Positions 1 through 12,500 of a stretch of 64,000 nt of DNA are shown here, piece after piece. The notes under the pieces are model-generated. The model was not told the origin of the DNA. It saw only the letters and a list, made by a program, of their open reading frames with translations, and ran no database searches. This stretch comes from Anopheles merus. Lineage: Eukaryota > Arthropoda > Insecta > Diptera > Culicidae. Made by a program: the position numbers and the translations under genes. The stretch covers positions 27,662,156 to 27,726,155 of the forward strand of contig NC_054085.1 of assembly GCF_017562075.2 (NCBI RefSeq), in the 5' to 3' direction. Numbering within the stretch: position 1 is the stretch's first letter; each line of letters opens with the position of its first letter.

Positions 1-21
1 TATTATTATTATTATTATTAA

Positions 22-55
<34 letters not shown>

Positions 56-152
56 TTAAAATCATCATCATTATTATTATTATTATTATTATTATTTTTA
101 TTTTTATTATTATTATTATTAATATTATTATTATTATTATTATTATTATATT

Positions 153-246
<94 letters not shown>
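1..246. repeat. (TTA)n / (ATT)n microsatellite
   Basis: Almost uninterrupted trinucleotide repeat of TTA/ATT with a few interruptions (for example around 56-70 and 95-107). It starts at the window edge, so its full length is unknown. The apparent poly-isoleucine reading frame on the minus strand is an artefact of the repeat. Such tracts are length-polymorphic. Confidence 0.95.
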
Positions 247-1710
247 GTATTGTTATTATTACTATTTTTCTTCTTAAAATAAATAGTTCATCCTCTTTGA
301 GCATTTTATTAACCATCAAATGACTTATTTTTGCCCATAAATGACCACATCCAATCCCATTGGTCCCGGTACACATTTTCCAAGCCGGAGAGCATCGAGA
401 AATTACTTAACAATTTCCAACCTAACAGCTCTTCCCGTGCGCCCATCCCCTCCCGACACTTGTGCACGACTCCCGACCGAACATACTCGCACCATATGAT
501 TTCTTACACAATCATCCTCTCAGCTGCACATAGAAAAAGGACAACCCCCGTTTCGCCCTCCCAAAAAAAAAAAATCCTCAACTCAAATCGGAAAAGCAGA
601 ACCTCTCCTTGCTCTCGCACACACACACACTCGCGCTGCTTTAGCATTCAAACGTGCCCGGAAAGTTTGACGAACCTTCGTTTGACCGGAACGACCGGGA
701 ACGACCAGTTGTTGTTGATTTTTTTTTTCCTTTTCTTTCTAGTTTGCACATTTATTCTTGGACGCAGGCAAAACGACATCAGGGGCGGATGGGTGAGTTT
801 CTTTTGATTTTAGCACCGTTTTTTTCCGCCGTCCATACCATTCCAAGAATCGAATGAAGTTTCCCTCCTGGGAGGAAGAAAAAATCGTTAATCGGTTTCA
901 CGGTAGCATAAAAAACAGCTGTTGCGATCGAAAGGAAATCGACCCGACTGGAGCGAACACACCAACACCAGCACACGCGCAAACAGCAAGCAAGAAGCAG
1001 TAAAAGAACGGTTCTCTCTTCTTATTTTTTTTGCTTTATTTGAATTGGAAAATCGATAAACAGCAGGCAACGAACGATTTGCCTGCGCATTGGAGAGAGA
1101 GAGTGCGAGAGAGCGAACGAATACAAGCCCTGTAAATGGAAACGAGTAGGGAAATAGAAGGGCTGAAGCATGACACACGGGGAAGAGTAAAGTGAAGCGA
1201 AACGGAGGAAGGGAAAACATACCGGTACATAAAATACCAACACACACACACACATACATGGGCTCGGAGCGCCGACACGAAGCTGTCAAATGCTACCGGC
1301 GTTTTTCTGTCTCTCTCCGCTTCCAACTGTACATAAGCTTTACCGGCATGCGCGAGCACACACACACACATACAGACACACCGATACTGCTTGCTACATG
1401 GGGGAAAACCCTGGAATAAATGCATGCCGAAAGTGGTGTTAGTGTGGCTTTGTTGGGGGTGCACTTGGGCTCGGACCGAGCCCGACCGGCTGTTTTATAA
1501 CGAGCCAGGCGAGGCCAGTCGGGCGATGAGGAAGGGAAGGGAAGTGATTTTAACAGCCCCTGCTCCCCTCCTGCGAAAGGTGTACCCTGGTTGTTAGAAT
1601 GTGTCAGTGAAGTGGTAATGGAAAAGCGGTGGATTTTCCTCACCGTCTATTTATATTATTATTGTTGTTCTTATTCGGTTGCAAAATTGGAAAGAGCAAT
1701 GAGACAGCAA

Positions 1711-1739
1711 GAGAGAGAGAGAGAGAGAGCGCGAAATAA

Positions 1740-1786
<47 letters not shown>
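1711..1786. repeat. (GA)n microsatellite
   Basis: Two blocks of GA dinucleotides (1711-1729 and 1741-1786) separated by a short interruption, followed by a looser GA-rich stretch to about 1877. Open frames across it are Arg/Glu-rich artefacts. Confidence 0.9.
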
Positions 1787-1790
<4 letters not shown>

Positions 1791-2311
1791 GCTATTGGAT
1801 GGAAATAAATCTTTACACCTTAAAAACAAAGAAGGAATGAGAAAGAGAGAGATAGAGAGAGAAAGAGAGTGAGAGAGTTATAGAGAAATTAATGTTAAAT
1901 GTAACGAAAAAAATTTACTTAAAAACCTGTTTTAAAAAAATTAAAAATCATTTGCTTCTATCATTACAAATATCTCAAACGTTTGATATTAGGCTCAGCA
2001 AATGCCCCGATTCTTATAAAAAGACATATATATTTTCATTTTTTATTAGCTTTTTAATAGAACGACATGCTTCCTTCAAATTCCGCCTGATCTTATTAAG
2101 TTTAGTGTTCGGATAACAAATAAATGATCAGTTTCTGTCAGTTAACATTTACATTTACTCAAATTCGGTCGCTTTTCACCTGCTCATTGAACTTCGCAAT
2201 AAAGCAGCCATGCCAAAATGAACAGAAAACGAACAACGGAAGAACCGAGCAACCAGAACAGAAAGCAACATTATTTGCATGTTGGAAGAGATTACGAGCT
2301 TTACCCTGTGA

Positions 2312-2326
2312 GGGGGGGGGGGGGGG
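2312..2326. repeat. Homopolymer of 15 G
   Basis: Uninterrupted run of 15 G on the plus strand in otherwise mixed sequence. The length may be unreliable in sequencing. Confidence 0.9.
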
Positions 2327-2570
2327 TAGTAATATTTTCATCCCTTCCCATGGCTCACGCTTGCTCGCTCTTTCTCCCTCACAACCCGTGTGTATTGGTG
2401 TAACCCGCGTGAAGCAACTGGGAAGGGAATGAGAATGGAGCAGCCCAGTACCTCACACAGGCCTGCTGCTGCTGCTGCTCGGTTTGAGTTTCGGTGACGG
2501 AAAGGTGATATTTATTTCGGTAGATAACGTTCACCACACGTTCACTGCTGGCACCTTTCTCGCACGCTCG

Positions 2571-2591
2571 CCCCCCCCCCCCCCCCCCCCC
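2571..2591. repeat. Homopolymer of 21 C
   Basis: Uninterrupted run of 21 C on the plus strand, about 245 bp after the 15-G run. Both could form stacked G structures or a long snap-back in single-stranded DNA. Confidence 0.9.
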
Positions 2592-5563
2592 TTTTGTTAC
2601 TATAAACACACACATACACACTATGTAATGGGCAATTAAAGAAGCATCATACTTTGTGCGCACAAGGTTTTGTTCCATTTTGGGAGGGGTGTTTAATGTC
2701 GAATTATGGCTACCTCTGCACACACCCACACACACCTCCCTTTCTTCAAAAATCGATCGAGAAAGCACGGAAATGATGGGTTCATCGGGTTTTGCGGTAT
2801 TATTAATGCGCTGGTTGCTATTAGGTTGCGTCCGACGGGCGCATTATCCGATTTGAAAGCAAACGCACACTCACTCACACACAAAATCAGCACACGCAAA
2901 CACAAATAAACAAACAAAACAAAAAAAAAGCTTAATTTCGCCTACTTTGTTTGCTGTTTCCTGATGGATACAAATAAAACTTGTTTCCTCCCCTTCGCAT
3001 CGCATTTTCCCGGAAGTGTATAAAACTTTGCAAAGAAATCATTTCCGTACCCGTCCCCGGGGGTGTGTGTGTGCGTGTGCTGTCTTTGTCCTCGTCGTCG
3101 TCGATAATAAATTGATTAAAAAGCCTCCCAAAAATAGGGCGGCCAAACATATCCCTCCCTCTTCGTCGTTATCATCTTAATCTGCTTTCGATCAGCTGGT
3201 GGGTTGCCTACATTTAGGCGCTGAAGCGAACGAACAAACAAAAAAACGGCAGGACCTGCTACAGCTTTTCTAGGGTTTGTCTGTGTCTGTGCCAATCTTG
3301 TTTTTTATTCCCACTCAAAGTTCGATTGAACTTTGAGCCAGCACTGTTTGCCTTTGGCAGAAGTTTTTTGCCTTTCGTTTTGTTCCGCAATAATTTCGCA
3401 TCGCATGTTTTGTGCATTGGTTTGTATCTTCGTTAGCGATTTGTTGTCGTTTCGTTTTGTTGTAGCTGATCCTTCCGGAGAAAAGTTTAAAATCGGATAC
3501 AGCAAATAGGGAAGGAAATCCCTACTGACAGATAAAATTAAACAGCAGCATTGAAGAAGATGGGGAGCAACCAACAACAACAACAAAAAACTCCACCCCT
3601 GATGAAGATCAATACAGCTTCGATTGGGGCGAGGACAGAGTAAAGTTGGAACAAATCGAATGTAACAACTGTGAGGAAGAACAAGAAAACAAAACCTCGC
3701 CCTCCCGTTGGCAAACATTATTGGCAAACAATCCTGGAACAGTGTGTTCCCTGGGTTCCTCTTTTTTTTTGGTACTTTTAAACCCCCTGGAAGCGCAAAC
3801 CTCCCACACGGTACCAGGAAGGCCTACCCTGCTGGAGGGCATTATCCCGTCGATGGGCTATCGTTAAATTTTGTACTTTGTTTTTAATTAGATTTTTATT
3901 GGCGGATTTCACCCCTCCCGATTCGGGTATCTGCTTTCACGGCAAAACTTTCCAACTTGCTGCGTGTGATGAGTGTACGAAAAAAAAACACACACACACA
4001 CACACTCAGGGGGATGTACGTTTTAACTGGAACAGGCTGCCACTTTGTTGGCGCGGCTATTGTTGCTTTACATCTCGGACGGAATTTAATTACATTCCGT
4101 AATCAACTGAGGGATATAGATTGATTGAAATGAATGGATGCTGATAATGTGCAATGTGAGCGTGGTGGTGTTGGTGGTGGTATTGGTGGTTGGTGATGTT
4201 TGTAGGCTACAACAACAAGCGATTTAAAAGCTCGCGAAGGCAATAAATAAACTTGCAGCAGTGGAGCTTTCGATTGATTTATTACGGGAATGCTTTCCTT
4301 CCTGTGGCTATTTGTATCCTTTGATTCGGTGAAGGGAGTTAAAAGTGTACCGGAAGAAGAAACTGTGAAGAATATGGTTGGAATTCATACAATCAATTAC
4401 ATGGGGAGTATGTGTTTCGTTCAAAGTGTTCTTCTGTATCCAGAGTAACAACAACAAAATATTATAAATGAGGCTATGAAACTGTATTTTTCGAACAATG
4501 TGTGTCATATAATAAGGATATTTTTATTCAGCTGTGAAATATGTGCATATTTAAATAACAAAAAATTACGATTTGCTATATTGGACAGAGGACATTTGGC
4601 GGAATGAAATCTTAAAACTAAAAATCTTTTTAGACAAACTAATTTAGTTCCGATACCTATAAATTAAACTAAGAGAGATCCATGTTTTGTGTAGGTTTCT
4701 ATTATGCTTTAAAGAAAACATATGGATATCTCTATAGCTATCCCCAAATCACAATATCCTGGCAGAAAATCAGCCCAAATTATCATTTTTTAAAAATTCA
4801 AACCTGTACCTGTAAAAAAGTCTCAAGAGCTTCTCAAGGTTCAAGGTATCAAGGTTTTATGTTCTATACTTTCTACTCTATACCATTGCCAGCCAGTAAG
4901 GAAAAAAACCCAAGGTGCGACCGAGCGCGACCAACAAAGTTATGATACATTCTAAGGGAAAAAATACAAAAAATACATGATTTTGTAGAATATACCCATG
5001 AAATATATTTAAAAATTATTATTAACCACGACTTAATGCGATTTCATATTTCATTCAATAAATATTCATGCTTCACAGTTTTATCCCTGCAGTTGCTGCA
5101 AACTACCCAAAAGTGCCTGCAGGTCAAAACATGACACACTTTCCGCGAAAGATATGAAGATAGATTTATTTATTTATGACGTATGGAAAGTTACTTTGTT
5201 ACGAATAAGTAATGTCGTTACAAAACATCCGAGTAACTGGTTATTCTTGTCGTTGCAATAAATAACTCTATATTCCAAAGACGGGATACTTGACACTAGT
5301 CATTTTTAGCTAGTTAGTTTCGAGAGTATCGTCCATTTCAATCTGGAAATTAGTTATTTGTAACTAGTCACTAATTACTAAATGCATGTCTAGTTACTTT
5401 CACGTTTGAAATTCATTTCAATGTAATTCAAAGCTATTTGCAATTGCTCTACTAACACATTCAGTATGGTTTTTCGCTCTACCAGCTTTGATGGTTTGAT
5501 AGCCAGCCCGAGGAAGCATGCTGGTTTTGTTACCTTTAGGAATTACTCTTACGAGCTACACTT

Positions 5564-5575
5564 GCCATCTGCTGG
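5564..5575 (+). promoter_or_regulatory. CTCF-like site (GCCATCTGCTGG)
   Basis: Exact match to the degenerate core GCCMYCTRSTGG, the reverse complement of the conserved animal CTCF recognition core. Mosquitoes have a CTCF protein. About 0.1 perfect matches would be expected by chance in a window this size, so this is suggestive only. Confidence 0.3.
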
Positions 5576-8500
5576 TAGCTAAATATGTTTGTTAAATACT
5601 ATGAACCATGGTCTAATCTGGCGCCTAAAGATATGCAATATGAACTCTGAGGTACTTTGTTTTCCCACTGCACTGATACAGTTTAATTTTTTGAACTTGC
5701 CTCCAATGTTAAGAGTATTGTGCAACGTTCTAGAGATGTTGGAGATGTGATTGCGGTTAAATTTGAATACTTATCAGAAAACAATTTGACTATACTCCTC
5801 AAAAGGATGTGTGGTGGATTTGGCAGAATTTGCTTGTAATTTTGTTTTATTTGTTTTATTTCTTTTACTCCAGTTTTAGTCACATAATGCTTTATTATAT
5901 TTATTGATCTATGAATAGTTTAAATAATATATTTTCCGTACTTGAATTTATTTAAAATTTCACATAATTTTTTTTCTGATAGGGAAACTTTTTACACTGG
6001 ATAGATATATTTAAGATTAGAGTTTAGCGTAGCATTTTTGTAGTCTAACGCACAAGGTTTCCTAGGACTTTCCTTTATTAACGAATTGTATTTTGCTGCT
6101 GATTTCTCCCAAGAAAATGTTATTTAACATAAATTTTTGTCTATCTTTAAAAATTGAAAAAATGAACAGCTTTCCTTAGAATGATAACTTTAAAGCAGTA
6201 CGGCTTGTTCAGCTCTTTTAAGCAAAATCAAAATTTTCCATCATCAACATTATGATTAGTAGCTTCAGGTTTTCCCTACCACCCAGACGTGGTGCAACCA
6301 AACGCAACCGATTGCATTGAATGCAATTGAATATATTCAAATTGTATGCACAATCAAACAAACAAAAAAAGAATCAAAACAAAACAACGCAAACCAAAAA
6401 AAAAAGCTAAAATAGCCTACAACACACAAACCAGCCACCAGCCGTTGTGCAAATGCGCACAGTTTCCGTTTTTAGTTTTGCATATGAAAAAGGGCACACA
6501 CATCCATCGCTTCCTGGATGCGGAACGCAATCTCTCGTAGCTGCTGTGGTTTTCTTTTTAGCCGCTCGCCCTTTTTTTCCTCTCTCTCTCTATTTATTTC
6601 GTAGGTGAGCTTTGTGTTTGGTGCTCTCCTTTCATACACTCGCACACACACACACACAAATCTTCCATGGTTTGGAAGCAGTGAACCGATGCCTTATGCT
6701 AAATTAAAACGATGTCACGTTCACCGCACACTTCACCCTTTACTGGTAGGTGCATTGGTGTGTGTGTGTATGTGTGGGTACAAAGTGTCACTATGAATAT
6801 TTGAACTTCACTCTTTGCTGAATCTGATGCAATAATTCATTCTCTGCCCCACCACGAGAACGGCAATCACACGTACACACACATACACAGATGCGGTGCA
6901 AAATGCATTTCATTGCCGGTGCTGCTGCTGCTGCTGCTGCTGCTACTAACTGCAGTAGTGTGTTGGTGATGAAAACGCTGTAAATAATTTAATCCAGTTG
7001 GCAGTGCCCCGTCAACCCTTTTCTAAGTCCTCCACCCCTTTTTCCTGCCATAGGTACACGGAGAACAATGCATTTTTATTTATTCTGCAAATGCACATGC
7101 GTCAATCTGGATTTGAAAAGCGTTGCGTTGGAGTGGTTTGCAAGGGAAAGGACCAGAGATGAAGAAGGGGAAAGCGGAGTGGGTGGGATTTATTTCATCA
7201 ATTTCCAGCCCACACACACACACACAGCACACATTTCAGGGCAGCAGGAACACATTTTCCGTCGGTGGTGGCGCATGGGAAAGTCGGGGAAAAATGCAAC
7301 CAACTAAAACAAAAGTTTATGGACGATTTTCTTCCACTTTATTGGCAACGCTTTCCCACCCTTCGGTTGCTCACCCATCCCTGCTCCCTTCCACTATCGC
7401 ATGATTTATGCAGCTCGAAACAGGTTCTGGCTGCATCCTTCAAAAAATGGCTGCGCTCATCAGGCCATGTGGTCAGCCCGTTCAGCCCAAGGTGTAGTTG
7501 ATGGTGGTAGTAATGATTTGCTAAACAATTGAATTCAATTCCTCTCAATAGGGCGGGTGGGGGGGGGGGGCGGTTGGACCGTGGGTGGGTGGTAGCAAGC
7601 ACTCTGAAGTGGCCTGTCATAAACAGTCCATGGGGCCCCTGTTCGAGTGAATAAAATTGCCTTCAATTGCCACCCAGCGTGCAGCTAGTTAAGGGTGCCC
7701 GCGGGTCGGTGGGTGTGTGTGTGTGCCGTTGTTTGTCGATCGTAAAAATTAATGTCCAGCTCTGAATGTGTCGTTGCCTTTGTGGCCGATCGTAACCTGC
7801 TTTACTCTTCACAGACACGCCACATTGTTGTTGTTTTGGAGGGAGGGTTTCGGCTTTATTTTTGGCACCTCCAGCGCCTTCTTCGATTGGTAAAGAACAA
7901 CTTCCGGATGGGCTGCAGCAAAAGGGGGAAATGAAAAACAATCCTTTAGGGAAGGGAACAGGGAAAATAAAGGCCTTATCCATCCCAAATCCATCCACAA
8001 CGGAGGCAGTGTTTCCGGGCGGGAGAAGGAGCGGGTTTTGAGTTGTGAGCGTTTGATTGTGAATCGATGGTCGGAAGGTCGGCTGACTTGGAAGGAAATC
8101 AATTAATCACACACGCCGCTCAGGAAAGCGTCCATAAATTTAATGGTGTGCATACATTTTCGAGTGTAATGGAATAATCATAATATTGGAAAGGAAAAAT
8201 GTTATGTTGGTTTATTACAAATATTGATCGGATCAAATGGTTTGCATAGTTTTTATCTTATCCTGTTAGCGTTTTATTTCCGATATGTTCCTAACAAACC
8301 TACCTCGGAACCTGCCTCGATTTGGGTTTACCATGGTCAAGTTAAAGCAGTTTTGAGAATTCTTATTGGATCCTAATTTTTTTTTCGAATTTTTCTACAC
8401 TGACTCACAAAACTTAATCAACCTGATGGATATCTTACATGGTGCTAATAACTATGGGAGAGGACGAAATATTTTCTGAGCCGACCTTGAGTCAATTGAG

Positions 8501-8950
8501 CATCGAAATTGAAATACGTAAAACAAGGAATTTATACGATTTAAAAAAAATTAATTATTTTTTTAATATTTTTATCACTAAACTTACTAGCTCAAGACTT
8601 GCTGAGAATCATTGATATCATTTATTGGGAGTAACAATGTGCAAAGGCTGTGTAAAATTTGGCATGTTGGCATTTGGCAGTATAGGTTTCGAACCTCACA
8701 ATTGACTGAATGTTTTGATGGACAATCTGAATTTAAGCAACAACTTGTGAAAATATGTTTAAATTTTCATAATTTTGTGATAAATTTAAATCATCTCAAT
8801 GGCAATTCAATAAATATTGTGAACGCTTTTTTACTGTAATTGAAGTTGATTAAACTTATGAGAAAAAAGGATAATTCTAACGATGTTCTCGTTCATTTTT
8901 TAAAATTTCAAGCCGCTAAATTCAAGTTTACAGGATTTAACAGGGGTTCT

Positions 8951-9247
8951 CATAGTTGTTGGACACTTCCTTGACTCTTTCTTATTGGAAGTGAACTTCA
9001 TGTGTTGGAAATTGGAGTCTACGGCACCCTTTTTGGAAAGGCTCCTTGGAAATGCCCATTAGAATAGTCCAACAAGGGTGCTATAAAGTCCAATTCCCAA
9101 TAGTTGTTGAACACTTCCTTGACTCTTTCTTATTGGAAGTGAACTTCATGTGTTGGAAATTGGAGTCTACGGCACCCGTTTTGGAAAGGCTCCTTGGAAC
9201 ATGCAAATTAGATTTGTCCAACAAGGGTGCTATAGAGTCCAATTCCC
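8951..9247. repeat. Tandem pair of about 148-bp repeats with internal inverted arms
   Basis: The segment starting at 8952 (ATAGTTGTTG) is repeated from 9100 with very few differences. Within each unit, a left arm (TTGGAAATTGGAGTC...GCACCC) is the imperfect reverse complement of the right arm (GGGTGCTAT...TCCAATTCCC), so each unit can fold into a stem. No coding potential is evident. This looks like a foldback or MITE-derived repeat that has duplicated in tandem. Confidence 0.85.
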
Positions 9248-9369
9248 ATTACATTAAGTTCGTTTCACATATGAAAGAGTCAATAAACTGTTCCACAGCT
9301 CTGAGAACTCCTGGAAAACACTGAATGCATCACCAAGGTAGAGTAATTTCCAAATTTTACTTTCTGCCG

Positions 9370-9540
9370 TTATGACCTACTAGGTCATGGCGGCCTATAC
9401 ATTCTTTTGAGACTTATTAGGTATCACGCAGCCGGATAACGCAATCCTTCCTGCGGAGGACAGTCCATACAAGGCTTGCGCTCAAGACGGGATTGGTGAT
9501 CAGTTGTCTGAATTAACAACTGTACCACGTGGCTGTTCCC
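9370..9540 (-). mobile_element. Diverged tRNA-derived SINE fragment
   Basis: Read on the minus strand, it begins with a tRNA-like box A segment around GTGGTACAGTTGTTAA (9511-9529). It continues with a body that aligns by eye with the SINE at 43,946-44,147, sharing the ATCCGGCTG and AATAAGTCTC blocks and the TGTATAGGCCG block near the 3' end. The B-box region is degraded and no certain target-site duplication was found, so this is an old copy. Confidence 0.55.
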
Positions 9541-12500
9541 AACTAATGAAAGCCATTAGTGACCAATTGGAAACAAATTCAGGAAAAAGCTATGGAAAAT
9601 GGACACACAACAAAAAATAAAGAAATAGAGACGTTTCATGTTATTCACTGAAATGCATGAAAATTCTCCTACGAATTTACTATTAACTGGGACCAAGCAA
9701 AACGCTAAATTCAACAAACCGTCCCAAATTGATGCCCCCGTAAAGTGGCACATGTTATCCCGCCAAGAATAATTATCCGCTCCCGTGTGTCCCGAGCGTG
9801 TGCGCTAATTTTACAATTGTAATATCGCGCATTCCTTACATTCTCCGCCAGCCGTACAATCATCCCCCCAACACGGGACAGACAGAACATTTACTAATTG
9901 CACAATGCAAAATTTACACAACCCTTCGCTTCCCACCTAACGAGCAGTGAATCAATCAAGCTCGAGCGCGCCAGATCTCGAGCGCGGGTTCCGTTTCGTT
10001 CCAGCTGTACCAACACGAAATGGCTGGCAAGAAGCTTCACCGGCACGGTGGAATTAATGAATGGCGATCGTGCATGGTACAAGATGCAGCTTTTGCACCT
10101 CCACCAGCTGGGGGGGGGCTGCCCGTGTACCAAGTGTGTTTGTCTATTACATACGGTTTTGCAAACGAAGTGGCATGGCAGCGCACGGATGTGATGTAAG
10201 CTAGTGCGCGCCTTTCCCAAAGGCCAGCTTTCCCAAGAGCGATCGGAAATATTTCACTGTTGAAACATCGTTAAATACCACAGCTAGAATGCTTCCATAC
10301 ACATGAGGCAGCAAATAGTGTGCAATCATAAGGAAGAGAAGGAATAGTTGAAGGAAAAAAAAACAATGCACACAAAAAAGTATGATGCAAAGTAGAAAAC
10401 CACGAGAAAGGTAGAAACCGATGCATCATCATCGTGCGCTGGGCTGGAAACGCGGGAAATCGGAAAACTTTATCAAAACTCTCTAGGGATCCTTCCCTTA
10501 CCGCTGGGTGGAATAGGGCACGAGATAAGGAAAACAAAACCATTGCCCTTTCCACCGAGCGGGGTCTCGATGCGCAGCAGATGGCTGTGGTAATCAGAGG
10601 AGGAAAATCGAAGGCAGCGTTACATGTGATGTGCATCCTTGGTGGGCTGCATTCCTGGAGCGCGTAAAACAGGAACAATAAATTCCTGATCGTTAACTTC
10701 GTGCTTCGTGTTTCGGTGTTTCGCTCGTTCGGTTGAAGCGCCCGTGGCAAGACGTGGGTGGTGCCGCGAATGAACAAAACTCCCGAACATTTCATGTGGG
10801 ACCTTAGGCTGAGGGGGGAAATCAACTACACACATGGTAAACGTTCCATTGATTGAAGCAGGATAGGGAAATGTTGTGGTAGTGAAAGTATGTTTTTTGA
10901 AAAGAATTTTTAATTTAATTTGTGTGTTTTTGCATATTTCCTGCACATTTTGAGAGTAAACGTTATCATTTATAAAAACAAGTTTTTGTTTTGTGTACCT
11001 TTATGTACACTCTAATGAACGTCTCTGTTTTTGACTGGAAAATATATATTTTTTCAAAATAAAAACAAATCGTTTACTCTTTATTAAAAGGTAATAAACA
11101 CTGAAACGTTAGGTAACGTACCATAATATCTAGTTTAATTCTTTTTTATCTAAATGTTCTAAAGTTTGTAACGTTTGTCTCGGAACTGCAAGCTTGTCTC
11201 TACACGAATGCTTAATGCCCAAAAGGCCACAAACAGTAATCACATCAAAAAAGTATATTGAAAGGAATGAAAACTCCACTTTCCCCTGCACTGAACAGCT
11301 CTTTCGTCAGTGGCCCATGAAAGCACCGCAACTGATGATGAAGTTTCGATGCATTTGCTTGCGCACCGGCTCACACCTTCCCCGCGGAAGAGGAAATTCA
11401 TATTTTCACACTTACATTTATTTCCACCGCCGAAACACCGTTTACCGTTCCGTCGTATCGTGTCGTGCAGGTAAGTTAGCGCAATCGAGCGAGAAGAAAT
11501 CAACCAAGTTGGTGAAGAAACTATTCCCTACCATTCGGTGCACGACACAAAGATAAGACGATAGGGAAAAATGATCTGCAACAGCGTGGGTGCGAACAGA
11601 GGATGCGATGGAAGCGACGAGACGGAAGAAGAATCCTCCTCCTTGGGGTTGGTAAATTTGCACAATATTACAACATGTTTTGCACTCCCTGTCCGGGGGA
11701 CCATTCTCCTCTCTTTTCTCGTCCTGTGCATCATTACACCCGGTTTGAAGCGCCGGTGCTTCTCCGATCTCCGGCAGATTGACTGAGTACGGTCCTGAGC
11801 TTGCCGGTGGGACAAGCGGCGGTCGTCGTGCTCTTTTCACCACGGGTAAGGATTACCGGTGCCGGTAGCGGTGCAAGCGGATCGTACTCGATGAAAATGC
11901 CCGTGCATAACGAGCAAGCTAACACCGTAAGACGTGGACCACTTGAAGCTGACGTGGGCTGCACAGAGCAGCATCAGCCAAGAGTTACTTAGTGCTGTTG
12001 GTTGGTTGGGACTGTCTGGCGTTCCACACGGAACATGCCAATTGTTGCCTTTTCATCCTTTCTAGGGGAGTGTAAGAGGGTGGCAAGTTGAGATGAGCTC
12101 GTCAGCCCGGGCGCAGGGTTGTGAAGGATCGCCCAGGACTAATTTGCGATGCATTGTTTGGGACGGGGTTCGCTTTTTCTTGCGCGATACCGTTTACTGT
12201 TGTGTATAACCTCACCAAGAAAGCTTAGGAATCAGTGGATTGAAAAGTGAAAAAAATGTTTTAAATTAGGGATAAGAACAGTTTGAATACCAATGGAAGA
12301 ATTTTTTTTATTTAAAGTGTTACATACTCATATTGATAAAAATAATTGCACTAATTAAATTAAAAATGATACGATACTACAAAACAGATTTGTTTGATTG
12401 GTGCAACAGCGCCACCTATTGGACTGTAGCAACGGTGTGCAATTTAGATCAGTTTCAAGATTTTAAATATTTTGGAGAATCATGATGGCTGATTTTGTAT

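Larger units (their letters stand above)
247..8940. other. Intergenic stretch without a supported gene
   Basis: Unique AT-rich sequence alternating with more GC-rich blocks and many short CA/GT, GA/CT and GCT microsatellites (for example near 623, 1239, 1362, 3990, 6641 and 6920). The open frames here are short, overlap on several strands and are mostly driven by simple repeats. None shows a recognisable domain or credible splice-linked coding exons. It may hold regulatory DNA or untranslated exons of a neighbouring gene; I cannot tell from sequence alone. Confidence 0.5.

Noticed and set aside
146..376. Poly-isoleucine open frame on the minus strand
   Set aside because: Direct product of the (TTA)n microsatellite, not a protein.
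1591..1872. Arg/Glu repeat open frame
   Set aside because: Translation of a (GA)n tract.
10271..10825. 184-codon open frame on the minus strand
   Set aside because: Phe/Ser-rich translation without ATG in good context or domain, with other frames open at the same place.
11442..12000. Overlapping open frames on both strands in a GC island
   Set aside because: Three or more frames are open together, none has a recognisable domain or clean exon edges; kept only as a GC-rich block.
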